Positions 1 to 5,298 of a stretch of 16,677 bases of DNA are shown here, piece after piece. The DNA is taken from positions 1 through 16,677 of the forward strand of contig CADBSL010000009.1 of assembly GCA_902797345.1 (NCBI GenBank). Reading direction: 5' to 3'. Position 1 is the first letter of the stretch; every line of letters starts with the position of its first letter. The notes beneath the pieces were generated by a model. The model was not told the origin of the DNA. It did no database searches and saw only the letters and a program-made list of their open reading frames with translations. Source of the stretch: an uncultured Eubacteriales bacterium (GTDB lineage Bacteria > Bacillota > Clostridia > Peptostreptococcales > Anaerovoracaceae). The position numbers and the translations under genes are program-made.

Positions 1-135
1 AAAAAGTGTGCAGTAAACTGGACAAAATTTGCAGAAAGTCAGGTAAGTACGATGCGTATCCATGCAGCACTTCAACTGAATACCTTCAGCTTTAGCTTTA
101 CCAGAGCGATGGATCGTTGTATTTGGCCTAACTGA
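1..135 (+). CDS. Unassigned frame: 3' end of an upstream gene, or a leader peptide starting at 52
   Basis: One frame is open from the left edge to a TGA at 133-135 (44 codons). I do not recognise the family. Two readings fit. It may be the C-terminus of a protein whose start lies outside the window. Or translation may begin at ATG 52, which has an AGGTAAG Shine-Dalgarno-like stretch at 41-47, giving a 27-residue peptide. That peptide contains F-S-F-S-F (codons 85-99) and one Trp near its end. I find no convincing promoter in bases 1-50, which mildly favours the gene-tail reading. Base composition looks more AT-rich than in the following gene. A terminator begins 25 bases after the stop codon. 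Confidence 0.35.
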   Translation, partial: KKCAVNWTKFAESQVSTMRIHAALQLNTFSFSFTRAMDRCIWPN

Positions 136-159
136 GCAAACAACCAGTAAGGATAAAAC

Positions 160-215
160 AACATCCACCGCTACTTTTGGTTATCGAAAAGGTAGTTCGT
201 GGATGTTTTTTTATT
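160..215 (+). terminator. Intrinsic terminator or attenuator just before the paaK-like gene
   Basis: AACATCCAC (160-168) pairs perfectly with GTGGATGTT (199-207). Inside it CTAC pairs with GTAG and TTTT with AAAA, with a small internal loop and a one-base bulge. Seven T residues (206-212) follow at once. This is a typical Rho-independent terminator. It ends 30 bases before the ATG at 245, which leaves no room for a full promoter between them. The downstream genes must therefore depend on readthrough or on regulated antitermination, unless their promoter overlaps the hairpin. Confidence 0.75.
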
Positions 216-244
216 AGGAAAAAAGAGAGAAAGTGGTGAGAACA

Positions 245-1546
245 ATGAAAAAGTATTTCCAGCCGGAGATCGAAACAATGCCTAAAGAGGAAATCCGTAA
301 ACTCCAGAATGAACTGTTCGTCAAACAATTCCACCGGGTCTACGAGAACGTCCCCTATTACCGCGCCAAAGTGGATGCGGCAGGCGTCAAGCCGGAAGAG
401 ATCAGAAGCATTTCCGATATTTCGAAACTGCCTTTCCTGACCAAGGACGATTTAAGAGAAGCCTATCCGGAAGGACTGCTGGCTGTACCGAAGCAGGACG
501 TGGTCCGGATCCACTCCACCTCCGGTACCACCGGGAAGCGGGTCGTCGCCTTCTATACCCAGCACGACCTGGATCTGTGGGCCGACTGCACCGCCCGGGC
601 CATCGTCGCCACCGGCGGCAGTGAAGATGACGTGGTGCAGGTCAGCTACGGCTACGGGCTCTTTACCGGCGGCGCCGGGCTGAACGACGGAGCCCACAAG
701 CTGGGAGCCATGACGGTTCCCATGTCCTCCGGCAACACCGACCGCCAACTCCAGTTCATGGAAGACATGGGCGTGACGGTGCTGTGCTGCACCCCTTCCT
801 ATGCCTCCTTCCTGGGAGAATCCGCCATCGAGCGGGGCATCCGGGATAAGCTGAGCCTGCGGGCCGGCATCTTCGGCGCAGAAGCCTGGACGGAAGAGAT
901 GAGACGGGATATTGAAGATAAGCTGCAGATGAAAGCATACGATATTTACGGACTCACGGAGATCAGCGGCCCCGGTGTGGCCTTCGAGTGCCAGGAACAG
1001 TCCGGGATGCACGTGCAGGAGGATCACTTCTACGTGGAGACCATCGATCCAAAGACCGGCGAAGTCCTGCCCCCGGGTTCCAAGGGCGAGCTGGTGTTCA
1101 CCTCCCTGGATAAGGAAGCCTTCCCGCTGATCCGTTACCGCACCAAGGATATCTGCGTGCTGAATCCTGAAACCTGTGCCTGCGGCCGAACACACATCCG
1201 GATGAGCAAGCCTATGGGCCGTTCCGACGATATGCTCATCATCAAAGGCGTCAATGTCTTCCCGTCCCAGATCGAGACGGTGCTGCTGAATGAAGGCCTC
1301 ACACCGAACTACCAGATCATCGTAGACCGGGTAGGCAGCAGCGACACCTTCGACGTATTAGTGGAAATGCCGGAAGAGCTCTTCGGCGATACCATCGCCG
1401 CCATCTCCAAGAGAGAGAAGGAGATCGTTTCTTCCCTGAAGTCCATGCTGGGCATCGTGGCGAAGGTGCGGCTGGTGGAACCCAAGTCCATCCAGCGCAG
1501 CGAAGGCAAAGCCGTCCGCGTCATTGACAAACGGAAGTTGTATTGA
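245..1546 (+). CDS. paaK: Phenylacetate-CoA ligase family (aryl-CoA / AMP-forming) enzyme
   Basis: An ANL-superfamily adenylate-forming ligase, 433 residues, the usual length for PaaK. Enzymes of this family activate phenylacetate or a related aryl acid with ATP and CoA in the cytoplasm. Visible motifs are the phosphate-binding loop STSGTTGKR (91-99), YGLTE (235-239), RYRTKD (297-302, hinge region) and a C-terminal RSEGKAVRVIDKR segment whose K422 is in the position of the catalytic lysine. I chose ATG 245 because GGTGAG (235-240) sits four bases upstream. GTG codons at 233 and 236 are in frame and would add 3-4 residues. An ACT-domain gene follows after 27 bases, a pairing often found beside indolepyruvate ferredoxin oxidoreductase genes in anaerobes that ferment aromatic amino acids. 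That context is inferred, since the oxidoreductase genes are not in the window. The exact acid substrate cannot be read from the sequence. Confidence 0.9.
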   Translation: MKKYFQPEIETMPKEEIRKLQNELFVKQFHRVYENVPYYRAKVDAAGVKPEEIRSISDISKLPFLTKDDLREAYPEGLLAVPKQDVVRIHSTSGTTGKRVVAFYTQHDLDLWADCTARAIVATGGSEDDVVQVSYGYGLFTGGAGLNDGAHKLGAMTVPMSSGNTDRQLQFMEDMGVTVLCCTPSYASFLGESAIERGIRDKLSLRAGIFGAEAWTEEMRRDIEDKLQMKAYDIYGLTEISGPGVAFECQEQSGMHVQEDHFYVETIDPKTGEVLPPGSKGELVFTSLDKEAFPLIRYRTKDICVLNPETCACGRTHIRMSKPMGRSDDMLIIKGVNVFPSQIETVLLNEGLTPNYQIIVDRVGSSDTFDVLVEMPEELFGDTIAAISKREKEIVSSLKSMLGIVAKVRLVEPKSIQRSEGKAVRVIDKRKLY

Positions 1547-1573
1547 TAATGTGGAACAGAGGAGGTAAGAACC

Positions 1574-1978
1574 ATGATCCAGAAACAGATTTCTGCTTAT
1601 TTAGAGAATAAACCGGGCCAGCTCCTGGACTACATCCAGGTCCTGGGAGAAAACAACATCGACCTGCAGGCTCTGTCCATCGCGGACACCGAGGACTACG
1701 GGATCCTGAGAATGATCGTGGATCAGCCGGAAAAGGCCGTGGAGCTGCTGCAGAAGGACGGCCACTCCTGCCGGATCACGGAGGTCCTGTCCGTGGTGAT
1801 CCCGGACAGACCCGGCGCCATGAGAAAAGCCCTCTCTGCGCTGAACGATGCGAAGATCAGCTTTGATTACTGCTACGCGTTCTTCTCCAAGGAAGAAGGC
1901 AAGGCCAACATCGTCTTCCGTGTACCGGACAACGACGCGGCGATGAAGGCATTGGAAGCCGCCGGAGCGCTGGAGTAA
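1574..1978 (+). CDS. Tandem ACT-domain protein (small-ligand sensor)
   Basis: A 134-residue cytoplasmic protein made almost entirely of two ACT domains, about residues 3-66 and 69-134. Each begins with the typical strand-then-loop signature: ENKPGQL (11-17) in the first and PDRPGAM (77-83) in the second. ACT domains bind amino acids or similar small molecules at domain interfaces. Stand-alone tandem ACT proteins have no catalytic domain and are presumed sensors or allosteric partners. AGGAGG just upstream is a near-ideal ribosome binding site. The gene lies 27 bases after the CoA ligase gene on the same strand, so co-transcription is likely. A role in sensing an aromatic amino acid for that ligase is inference from position only. 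Confidence 0.88.
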   Translation: MIQKQISAYLENKPGQLLDYIQVLGENNIDLQALSIADTEDYGILRMIVDQPEKAVELLQKDGHSCRITEVLSVVIPDRPGAMRKALSALNDAKISFDYCYAFFSKEEGKANIVFRVPDNDAAMKALEAAGALE

Positions 1979-1979
1979 G

Positions 1980-2007
1980 AGTCTAAAGTCTTGAGTCTTG
2001 AGTCTTA
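1980..2007 (+). repeat. Tandem heptamer array, left copy (4 x 7 bp)
   Basis: Four contiguous 7-bp units, AGTCTAA, AGTCTTG, AGTCTTG and AGTCTTA, start two bases after the ACT gene's stop codon. AGAC follows at 2008-2011, so the last unit also forms the short dyad GTCTTAAGAC. A similar array lies in the same orientation on the other side of the terminator (2076-2103). Function unknown. Confidence 0.7.
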
Positions 2008-2030
2008 AGACAGGTAATGATAAGCACAAC

Positions 2031-2070
2031 AAAAGATCCTGAGGAATTGCCCTCAGGATCTTTTCTTTTG
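2031..2070. terminator. Bidirectional intrinsic terminator between convergent genes
   Basis: AAAAGATCCTGAGG (2031-2044) and CCTCAGGATCTTTT (2051-2064) are perfect inverted copies around the six-base loop AATTGC, a 14-bp stem. The + strand continues CTTTTG after the stem, and the - strand ends the stem in TTTT. It can therefore end both the paaK-ACT transcript and the serine dehydratase transcript. Confidence 0.88.
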
Positions 2071-2075
2071 CCTCC

Positions 2076-2103
2076 AGACTTAAGTCTTAAGTCTCCAGTC
2101 TCA
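2076..2103 (+). repeat. Tandem heptamer array, right copy (4 x 7 bp)
   Basis: Four contiguous units, AGACTTA, AGTCTTA, AGTCTCC and AGTCTCA, in the same + strand orientation and of the same 28-bp length as the array at 1980-2007. Two of the four are degenerate at one or two positions. The last unit overlaps the stop codon of the serine dehydratase gene (2101-2103), so the array reaches the exact end of that coding region. Confidence 0.6.
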
Positions 2104-3678
2104 CTCCAGCTTCTTCGCCGCTTCCCGGGCGGAAGGGGTGGTGGTGATGCCCGCCAGTCCGGTGCACCGCAGTTCCCGGGGGATCATCCGTCCCACCTCA
2201 TTAAAGGAATCCACCGTCTCATCCAGGGGGATCACCGGGTCAAAGCCTGCCAGAGCCATATTGGCGGAGGTCAGTCCGTTGACACCGCTCAATATATTCT
2301 TACCCAGACAGGGCACTTCCACCGCCATCCCCACCGGGTCGCAGGTCATACCGAACACATTCTGCAGGGCCATGGAGGCGGCTGCACAGGCTTCCTTCGG
2401 CGTCCCGTCCATCAGCTGGACCAGGCCGGCCGCCACCATGCCGGATCCGCTCCCGCATTCTGCCTGACATCCGGCCACTTCCGCCGCAAAGGTGGCGCGC
2501 TCCGCCAGGAAGATCCCAACGATCCCGGCGGCAAACAGGGCTTTGACGATCTGTTCCTGCTTCATTTTCAGGTGGTTCGCCACTCCCAGGATCGTCCCGG
2601 TGACGCAGCCGCAGGAACCTGCCGTCGGGGCTGCCACGAACATCCCCATAGAACTCTTGACCTCCATCAGGGCGGAAACGCTTTTGATGATCTCATTCAT
2701 CAAATCGTCCGGTACCAGCCGCATCCGCCGCTGCGGGTCTGTCAGATACCTGGACTGGCACCCCAGGATCCGCTTTTCGTATTCCGTTCCGGAAAGGCCG
2801 TTCGCCAGAGACGCCTGCATCGCATCCGACAGAGCCCACATCTTTTCCATGGTCTCCTCTTCCGTCATCCCTCCCCGGACACTCTCATACCAGACACCCA
2901 TTTCCCACATTTCCCGGCCTGTTTCTTCTGCCTGCGCCAGGAGCTCCTCCGCCGTCAGGAAGGGTACCGAGGGTTCCAGCTGGGACGTGACCGGCAGCAC
3001 CGGTTCCAGAAAAATGGCCCGCTGCACTACAGGCATGGCCTGAAGGTCCTCCATTGTTTCCGGGTCTAGGGCCTCTTCGGTCCGGATCACATAAAACCCG
3101 ATTTTACGGTCCTCATCGAACTGGATATCGATCTGATGCTTCAAGTGGATCATACTGCCCAGCTCTCCTGCCTGGATCAGGCTGACGGGATCGGAACTGC
3201 ACCGGGTGAACAGGATCGTTTCATAAAACCCGCCGGAAATGGAGACTTTAAACCCTTCCACTTCCACCAGTTCGATCATTCCTCCTCCTACGGACAGGGC
3301 CTTCACGAAGATGGACTCCCCTTCATCGTTCTCCACGGTCAGCTTGTAGGTATTGGGGTGGTTGTTGGGGAAGGAGGACACCACGATCTCCAATTCCGTT
3401 CCCTGTTTTTTCAAAAGATCCAAAGCCTCGGACAGCCGCTCATCCTCCGGCATCATCCCCAGGATCCCGGCTGCCAGTCCGGCATCCACCCATTGGGAAT
3501 GATAACAGGGAGCGACAGCACCTTTTTCATCGAATTCTGCCCGCAGCCTGGTCAGTTTTCCCGGCAGCATTTCGGACATCAGTTTCCCGATCCTCACCGA
3601 AGCCGCCGTGTGCGAGCTGGATGGGCCGCTCATCACCGGGCCCAGCACATCGTTGAAAATACTTGCATACTGTTTCAT
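2101..3678 (-). CDS. sdaA: L-serine dehydratase (L-serine ammonia-lyase), iron-sulfur type, fused beta-alpha chain
   Basis: Converts L-serine to pyruvate and ammonia in the cytoplasm, using a [4Fe-4S] cluster instead of PLP. Many Clostridia split this enzyme into two subunits. Here the beta-type domain (with GPSSSHTAA, 18-26) and the alpha-type domain (from about 325) are one 525-residue chain, longer than the roughly 455-residue enterobacterial SdaA. Candidate cluster cysteines are C356 in APTAGSCG, C404 in GCQAEC and C446 in TCDPVG. The middle region (about 195-325) carries the extra length. I chose ATG 3678 because AGGTGAG (3689-3683) lies four bases upstream and MKQYASIFNDVLGP is the usual N-terminus of the family. 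The frame stays open 21 codons further, but that part reads through the leader. Transcribed alone, convergent to the ACT gene. Confidence 0.93.
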   Translation of the reverse strand: MKQYASIFNDVLGPVMSGPSSSHTAASVRIGKLMSEMLPGKLTRLRAEFDEKGAVAPCYHSQWVDAGLAAGILGMMPEDERLSEALDLLKKQGTELEIVVSSFPNNHPNTYKLTVENDEGESIFVKALSVGGGMIELVEVEGFKVSISGGFYETILFTRCSSDPVSLIQAGELGSMIHLKHQIDIQFDEDRKIGFYVIRTEEALDPETMEDLQAMPVVQRAIFLEPVLPVTSQLEPSVPFLTAEELLAQAEETGREMWEMGVWYESVRGGMTEEETMEKMWALSDAMQASLANGLSGTEYEKRILGCQSRYLTDPQRRMRLVPDDLMNEIIKSVSALMEVKSSMGMFVAAPTAGSCGCVTGTILGVANHLKMKQEQIVKALFAAGIVGIFLAERATFAAEVAGCQAECGSGSGMVAAGLVQLMDGTPKEACAAASMALQNVFGMTCDPVGMAVEVPCLGKNILSGVNGLTSANMALAGFDPVIPLDETVDSFNEVGRMIPRELRCTGLAGITTTPSAREAAKKLE

Positions 3679-3722
3679 TCCGCTCACCTTTTCCTGTTCT
3701 CTCTTGTTCTTCGTTTTTCTTG

Positions 3723-3751
3723 ATTGTACTCCGAATCTCACGGAAAAACAA
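3723..3751 (-). promoter_or_regulatory. Candidate sigma-A promoter for the serine dehydratase gene
   Basis: On the - strand, TTGTTT (3751-3746) is followed after exactly 17 bases by TACAAT (3728-3723). The -10 matches the consensus at five of six positions, the -35 at only three. The region just upstream is AT-rich. The start codon is about 45 bases downstream of the -10. A dyad CTGCCGGCAG (3774-3783) followed by CTGCAG lies further upstream and could be an operator, but nothing else supports that. Confidence 0.5.
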
Positions 3752-3807
3752 TATGATAATATTCATTCGGTATCTGCCGGCAGTCTGCAGTTTTTTTCAA
3801 AAAAGGG

Positions 3808-3836
3808 TTGAATATTTTTCGGAACCTGTGTACAAT
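3808..3836 (+). promoter_or_regulatory. Sigma-A promoter for tRNA-Pro
   Basis: TTGAAT (3808-3813), a 17-base spacer and TACAAT (3831-3836) give a strong vegetative promoter. The mature tRNA starts 18 bases after the -10, which allows a short 5' leader for RNase P removal. It diverges from the serine dehydratase promoter. Confidence 0.75.
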
Positions 3837-3853
3837 GTAGTAGTTAAAGGTCA

Positions 3854-3930
3854 CGGAGTGTGGCGCAGCTTGGTAGCGTACTTGACTGGGGGTCAAGGGG
3901 TCGTGGGTTCGAATCCCGTCACTCCGACCA
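3854..3930 (+). tRNA. tRNA-Pro (anticodon GGG), CCA encoded
   Basis: A complete cloverleaf of 77 bases. Acceptor CGGAGTG (3854-3860) pairs with CACTCCG (3920-3926), followed by A73 and an encoded CCA (3928-3930). The anticodon stem CTTGA/TCAAG encloses the seven-base loop CTGGGGG, with anticodon GGG at 3888-3890, which reads CCC and CCU proline codons. The T arm contains GGTTCGAATCC, with two G-U wobble pairs at the base of its stem. It has its own promoter and terminator and is thus a single-gene transcript. Confidence 0.97.
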
Positions 3931-3935
3931 ATAAT

Positions 3936-3976
3936 AAATCGGCGAAACCGAAAGGCTTCGCCGATTTTCTTTTTTG
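3936..3976. terminator. Intrinsic terminator of tRNA-Pro, possibly bidirectional
   Basis: AAATCGGCGAA (3936-3946) pairs perfectly with TTCGCCGATTT (3957-3967) around a ten-base loop. TTTCTTTTTT follows on the + strand. On the - strand the same stem is followed by TTTATTATT, a weaker tract. As no other hairpin is seen after ftsQ, it may also end the dcw transcript. Confidence 0.85.
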
Positions 3977-3986
3977 ATATTCTCTT

Positions 3987-4079
3987 CTTTTCAAGAGCCC
4001 GGTACAGGAAGGTCACCACCTGTCCCCGGGTACAGTTGTCTCCGGGAGCAAAACGGTCAGCAGATACACCGGTGGTGCT
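3987..4079 (-). pseudogene. Remnant of an S-layer homology (SLH) motif
   Basis: The - strand translates here to about 31 residues including TTGVSADRFAPGDN and CTRGQVVTFLYRALEK. This matches the second half of an SLH repeat as found in clostridial surface proteins, where a GI/VTTG turn is followed by F-x-P-x-x-x-CTRxQVVTFLxRA. Only the C-terminal end of one repeat remains. There is no start codon with a ribosome binding site, no signal peptide and no second repeat. The frame runs on without a stop into the tRNA terminator, so any native ending is lost or displaced. By chance or not, it is in frame with the ftsQ stop codon 19 bases upstream. I read it as a decayed gene end. A readthrough extension of FtsQ is possible but unlikely. 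Confidence 0.6.
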
Positions 4080-4097
4080 CCTACTATGATCACTTAA

Positions 4098-5276
4098 TCA
4101 GATTTTCGGTGAGAAGGAAATATATCCATTGTCGCCGATGTAAATGGTGGCCCGTTCGATTTCCTGGTCCCTCAGGGAGCTCATGATCTCGCCCAGTTCC
4201 GCCACATTGGCGTTGATATTCTCAAACTTGCCTTCACAGACGATGTACTTCGTCAGATACACCCGCGTCACTCCGTTGAGGTAGGATACCTTGTAGACGC
4301 CCATTCCCTGTTCCTGGACATCCTCTGCCAGAGTCAGCAGGTTTTTCAGTCCGGTGGATTTTTCCGGCACGAACTCCTCTCCGGGTTCTGTGCTGGTGGG
4401 TAAATACCCTTCCACGATCATCACGCCGCCGGCGTCATTGACCTTCTCCAGTATCCGGTTCTCATCATCCACGATGAGGAAGAATCCACCTGCCTGTACC
4501 GCAAAGACCGGGATCCGTTCCGCCACGGTGATCTTTGCCGTGTGGGGGAATTTCCTGGAGATCTTTGCAGATTTCACATAGGGCATTTCCATCAGCTTGC
4601 TCCGGGCCTTTCCGGTCCTCAGGGTGATGAGGCCCTCTTTTTTGTGGATGCCGGAGGTTTTGATGATCTCTTCCGCGGTGTAGTGGGCATTCCCTTCCAC
4701 GGTGATTTTCTTGATATCCACCAGGCCCTGCTTGTCGATGAACAGCAGGCATCCCACCACCAGCACCGCCAGCGCCAGGAGCAACAGGATCGTCCGCCGC
4801 AGGAACTTTTTCCGGCTCCTGCGGGACCGCCGCCGCCGGATCTTCAGGGCCAGTTCCTCATCCGGCTCCTGAGAAGGCACGGGTGAAGCCTTCCACTCCT
4901 TCTCGTATTCCTCTTTCAGGGCTGCCTTCTTCTTTTCTTCCTCTTCTGCCTTTTTCGCAGCTGCTGCGGCCGCCGCGGCTGCCGCAGCAGCTGCAGCGTC
5001 CCGGGCCGCCTTCTTCGGGTCGAAGAAATAATCCTCCTCCCCGCTGTCGCCGGCCTTTTCCCGGGCTCTCCGCAGATCCTCAAAAAAGTGATCATGGGAT
5101 ACCGGCTCCTCAGAAGCTTCCTCTTCCGTCGGTTCTTCCGGCGATTCCTCCTCCGACGATCCATCGGGCAGATTCCCTTCCATCATCGGATCTTCTCCAA
5201 ACAGACCCCGGATATCGCTGTTCTCTTGTTCCGTATTATCTTTGTTTTCAAAGATGTCTTTTTCTTCGATATTCAT
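4098..5276 (-). CDS. ftsQ: Cell division protein FtsQ/DivIB
   Basis: A bitopic divisome scaffold protein that works with FtsL and DivIC and connects septal PBP/FtsW activity to the ring. The 392 residues divide into an N-terminal cytoplasmic part (1-161), one membrane helix (about 162-180), a POTRA domain (about 185-255, starting VDIKKITVEGNAHYTAEEI) and an outer beta domain ending at 392. The cytoplasmic part is very long. It has an acidic stretch (42-57), 14 consecutive alanines (94-107, mixed GCN codons), a Glu/Lys-rich likely helix (108-129) and an Arg-rich patch (147-161) before the membrane. The fold and the position after murG identify it. The ribosome binding site is weak (AAAGG about ten bases before the ATG). 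It is the last gene of the cluster: ftsA and ftsZ do not follow. Confidence 0.88.
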   Translation of the reverse strand: MNIEEKDIFENKDNTEQENSDIRGLFGEDPMMEGNLPDGSSEEESPEEPTEEEASEEPVSHDHFFEDLRRAREKAGDSGEEDYFFDPKKAARDAAAAAAAAAAAAAAKKAEEEEKKKAALKEEYEKEWKASPVPSQEPDEELALKIRRRRSRRSRKKFLRRTILLLLALAVLVVGCLLFIDKQGLVDIKKITVEGNAHYTAEEIIKTSGIHKKEGLITLRTGKARSKLMEMPYVKSAKISRKFPHTAKITVAERIPVFAVQAGGFFLIVDDENRILEKVNDAGGVMIVEGYLPTSTEPGEEFVPEKSTGLKNLLTLAEDVQEQGMGVYKVSYLNGVTRVYLTKYIVCEGKFENINANVAELGEIMSSLRDQEIERATIYIGDNGYISFSPKI

Positions 5277-5298
5277 TTTCGTCTGCCTTTGTCCTATA

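Noticed and set aside
19..47. TGGACA at 19-24 as a -35 box for the leader
   Set aside because: No acceptable -10 lies 16-18 bases downstream, so I do not call a promoter here.
136..232. Considered as a T-box riboswitch leader
   Set aside because: The conserved T-box sequence (GGTGGNACCGCG type) and a specifier stem are not seen. A plain terminator with a competing pairing fits better.
452..1195. 247-codon - strand frame opposite the paaK-like gene
   Set aside because: Antisense shadow. The + strand frame has all ligase motifs.
1980..2103. Repeat arrays considered as a mini CRISPR array
   Set aside because: Units are 7 bp and contiguous with no spacers, and no cas genes are present.
2017..3069. 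350-codon + strand frame antisense to the serine dehydratase gene
   Set aside because: No ribosome binding site and no recognisable domain; His/Pro/Gly-rich composition typical of the mirror of a GC-rich gene. The - strand gene has clear motifs throughout.
3679..3741. N-terminal extension of the serine dehydratase by 21 residues from an upstream ATG
   Set aside because: The extension is Lys/Arg-rich and overlaps the likely transcription start and the real ribosome binding site. The family N-terminus begins at 3678.
3774..3790. Dyad CTGCCGGCAG followed by CTGCAG between the divergent promoters
   Set aside because: Could be an operator, but it is short, has no partner copy in the window and no regulator gene nearby. 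Not supported enough to list as a feature.
3663..4019. Open frames on both strands across the tRNA, with translations such as GVWRSLVAYLTGGQG and SDGIRTHDPLTPSQVRYQAA
   Set aside because: These are translations of the tRNA-Pro gene itself and its complement, a well-known source of false protein entries. The cloverleaf and its promoter explain the bases.
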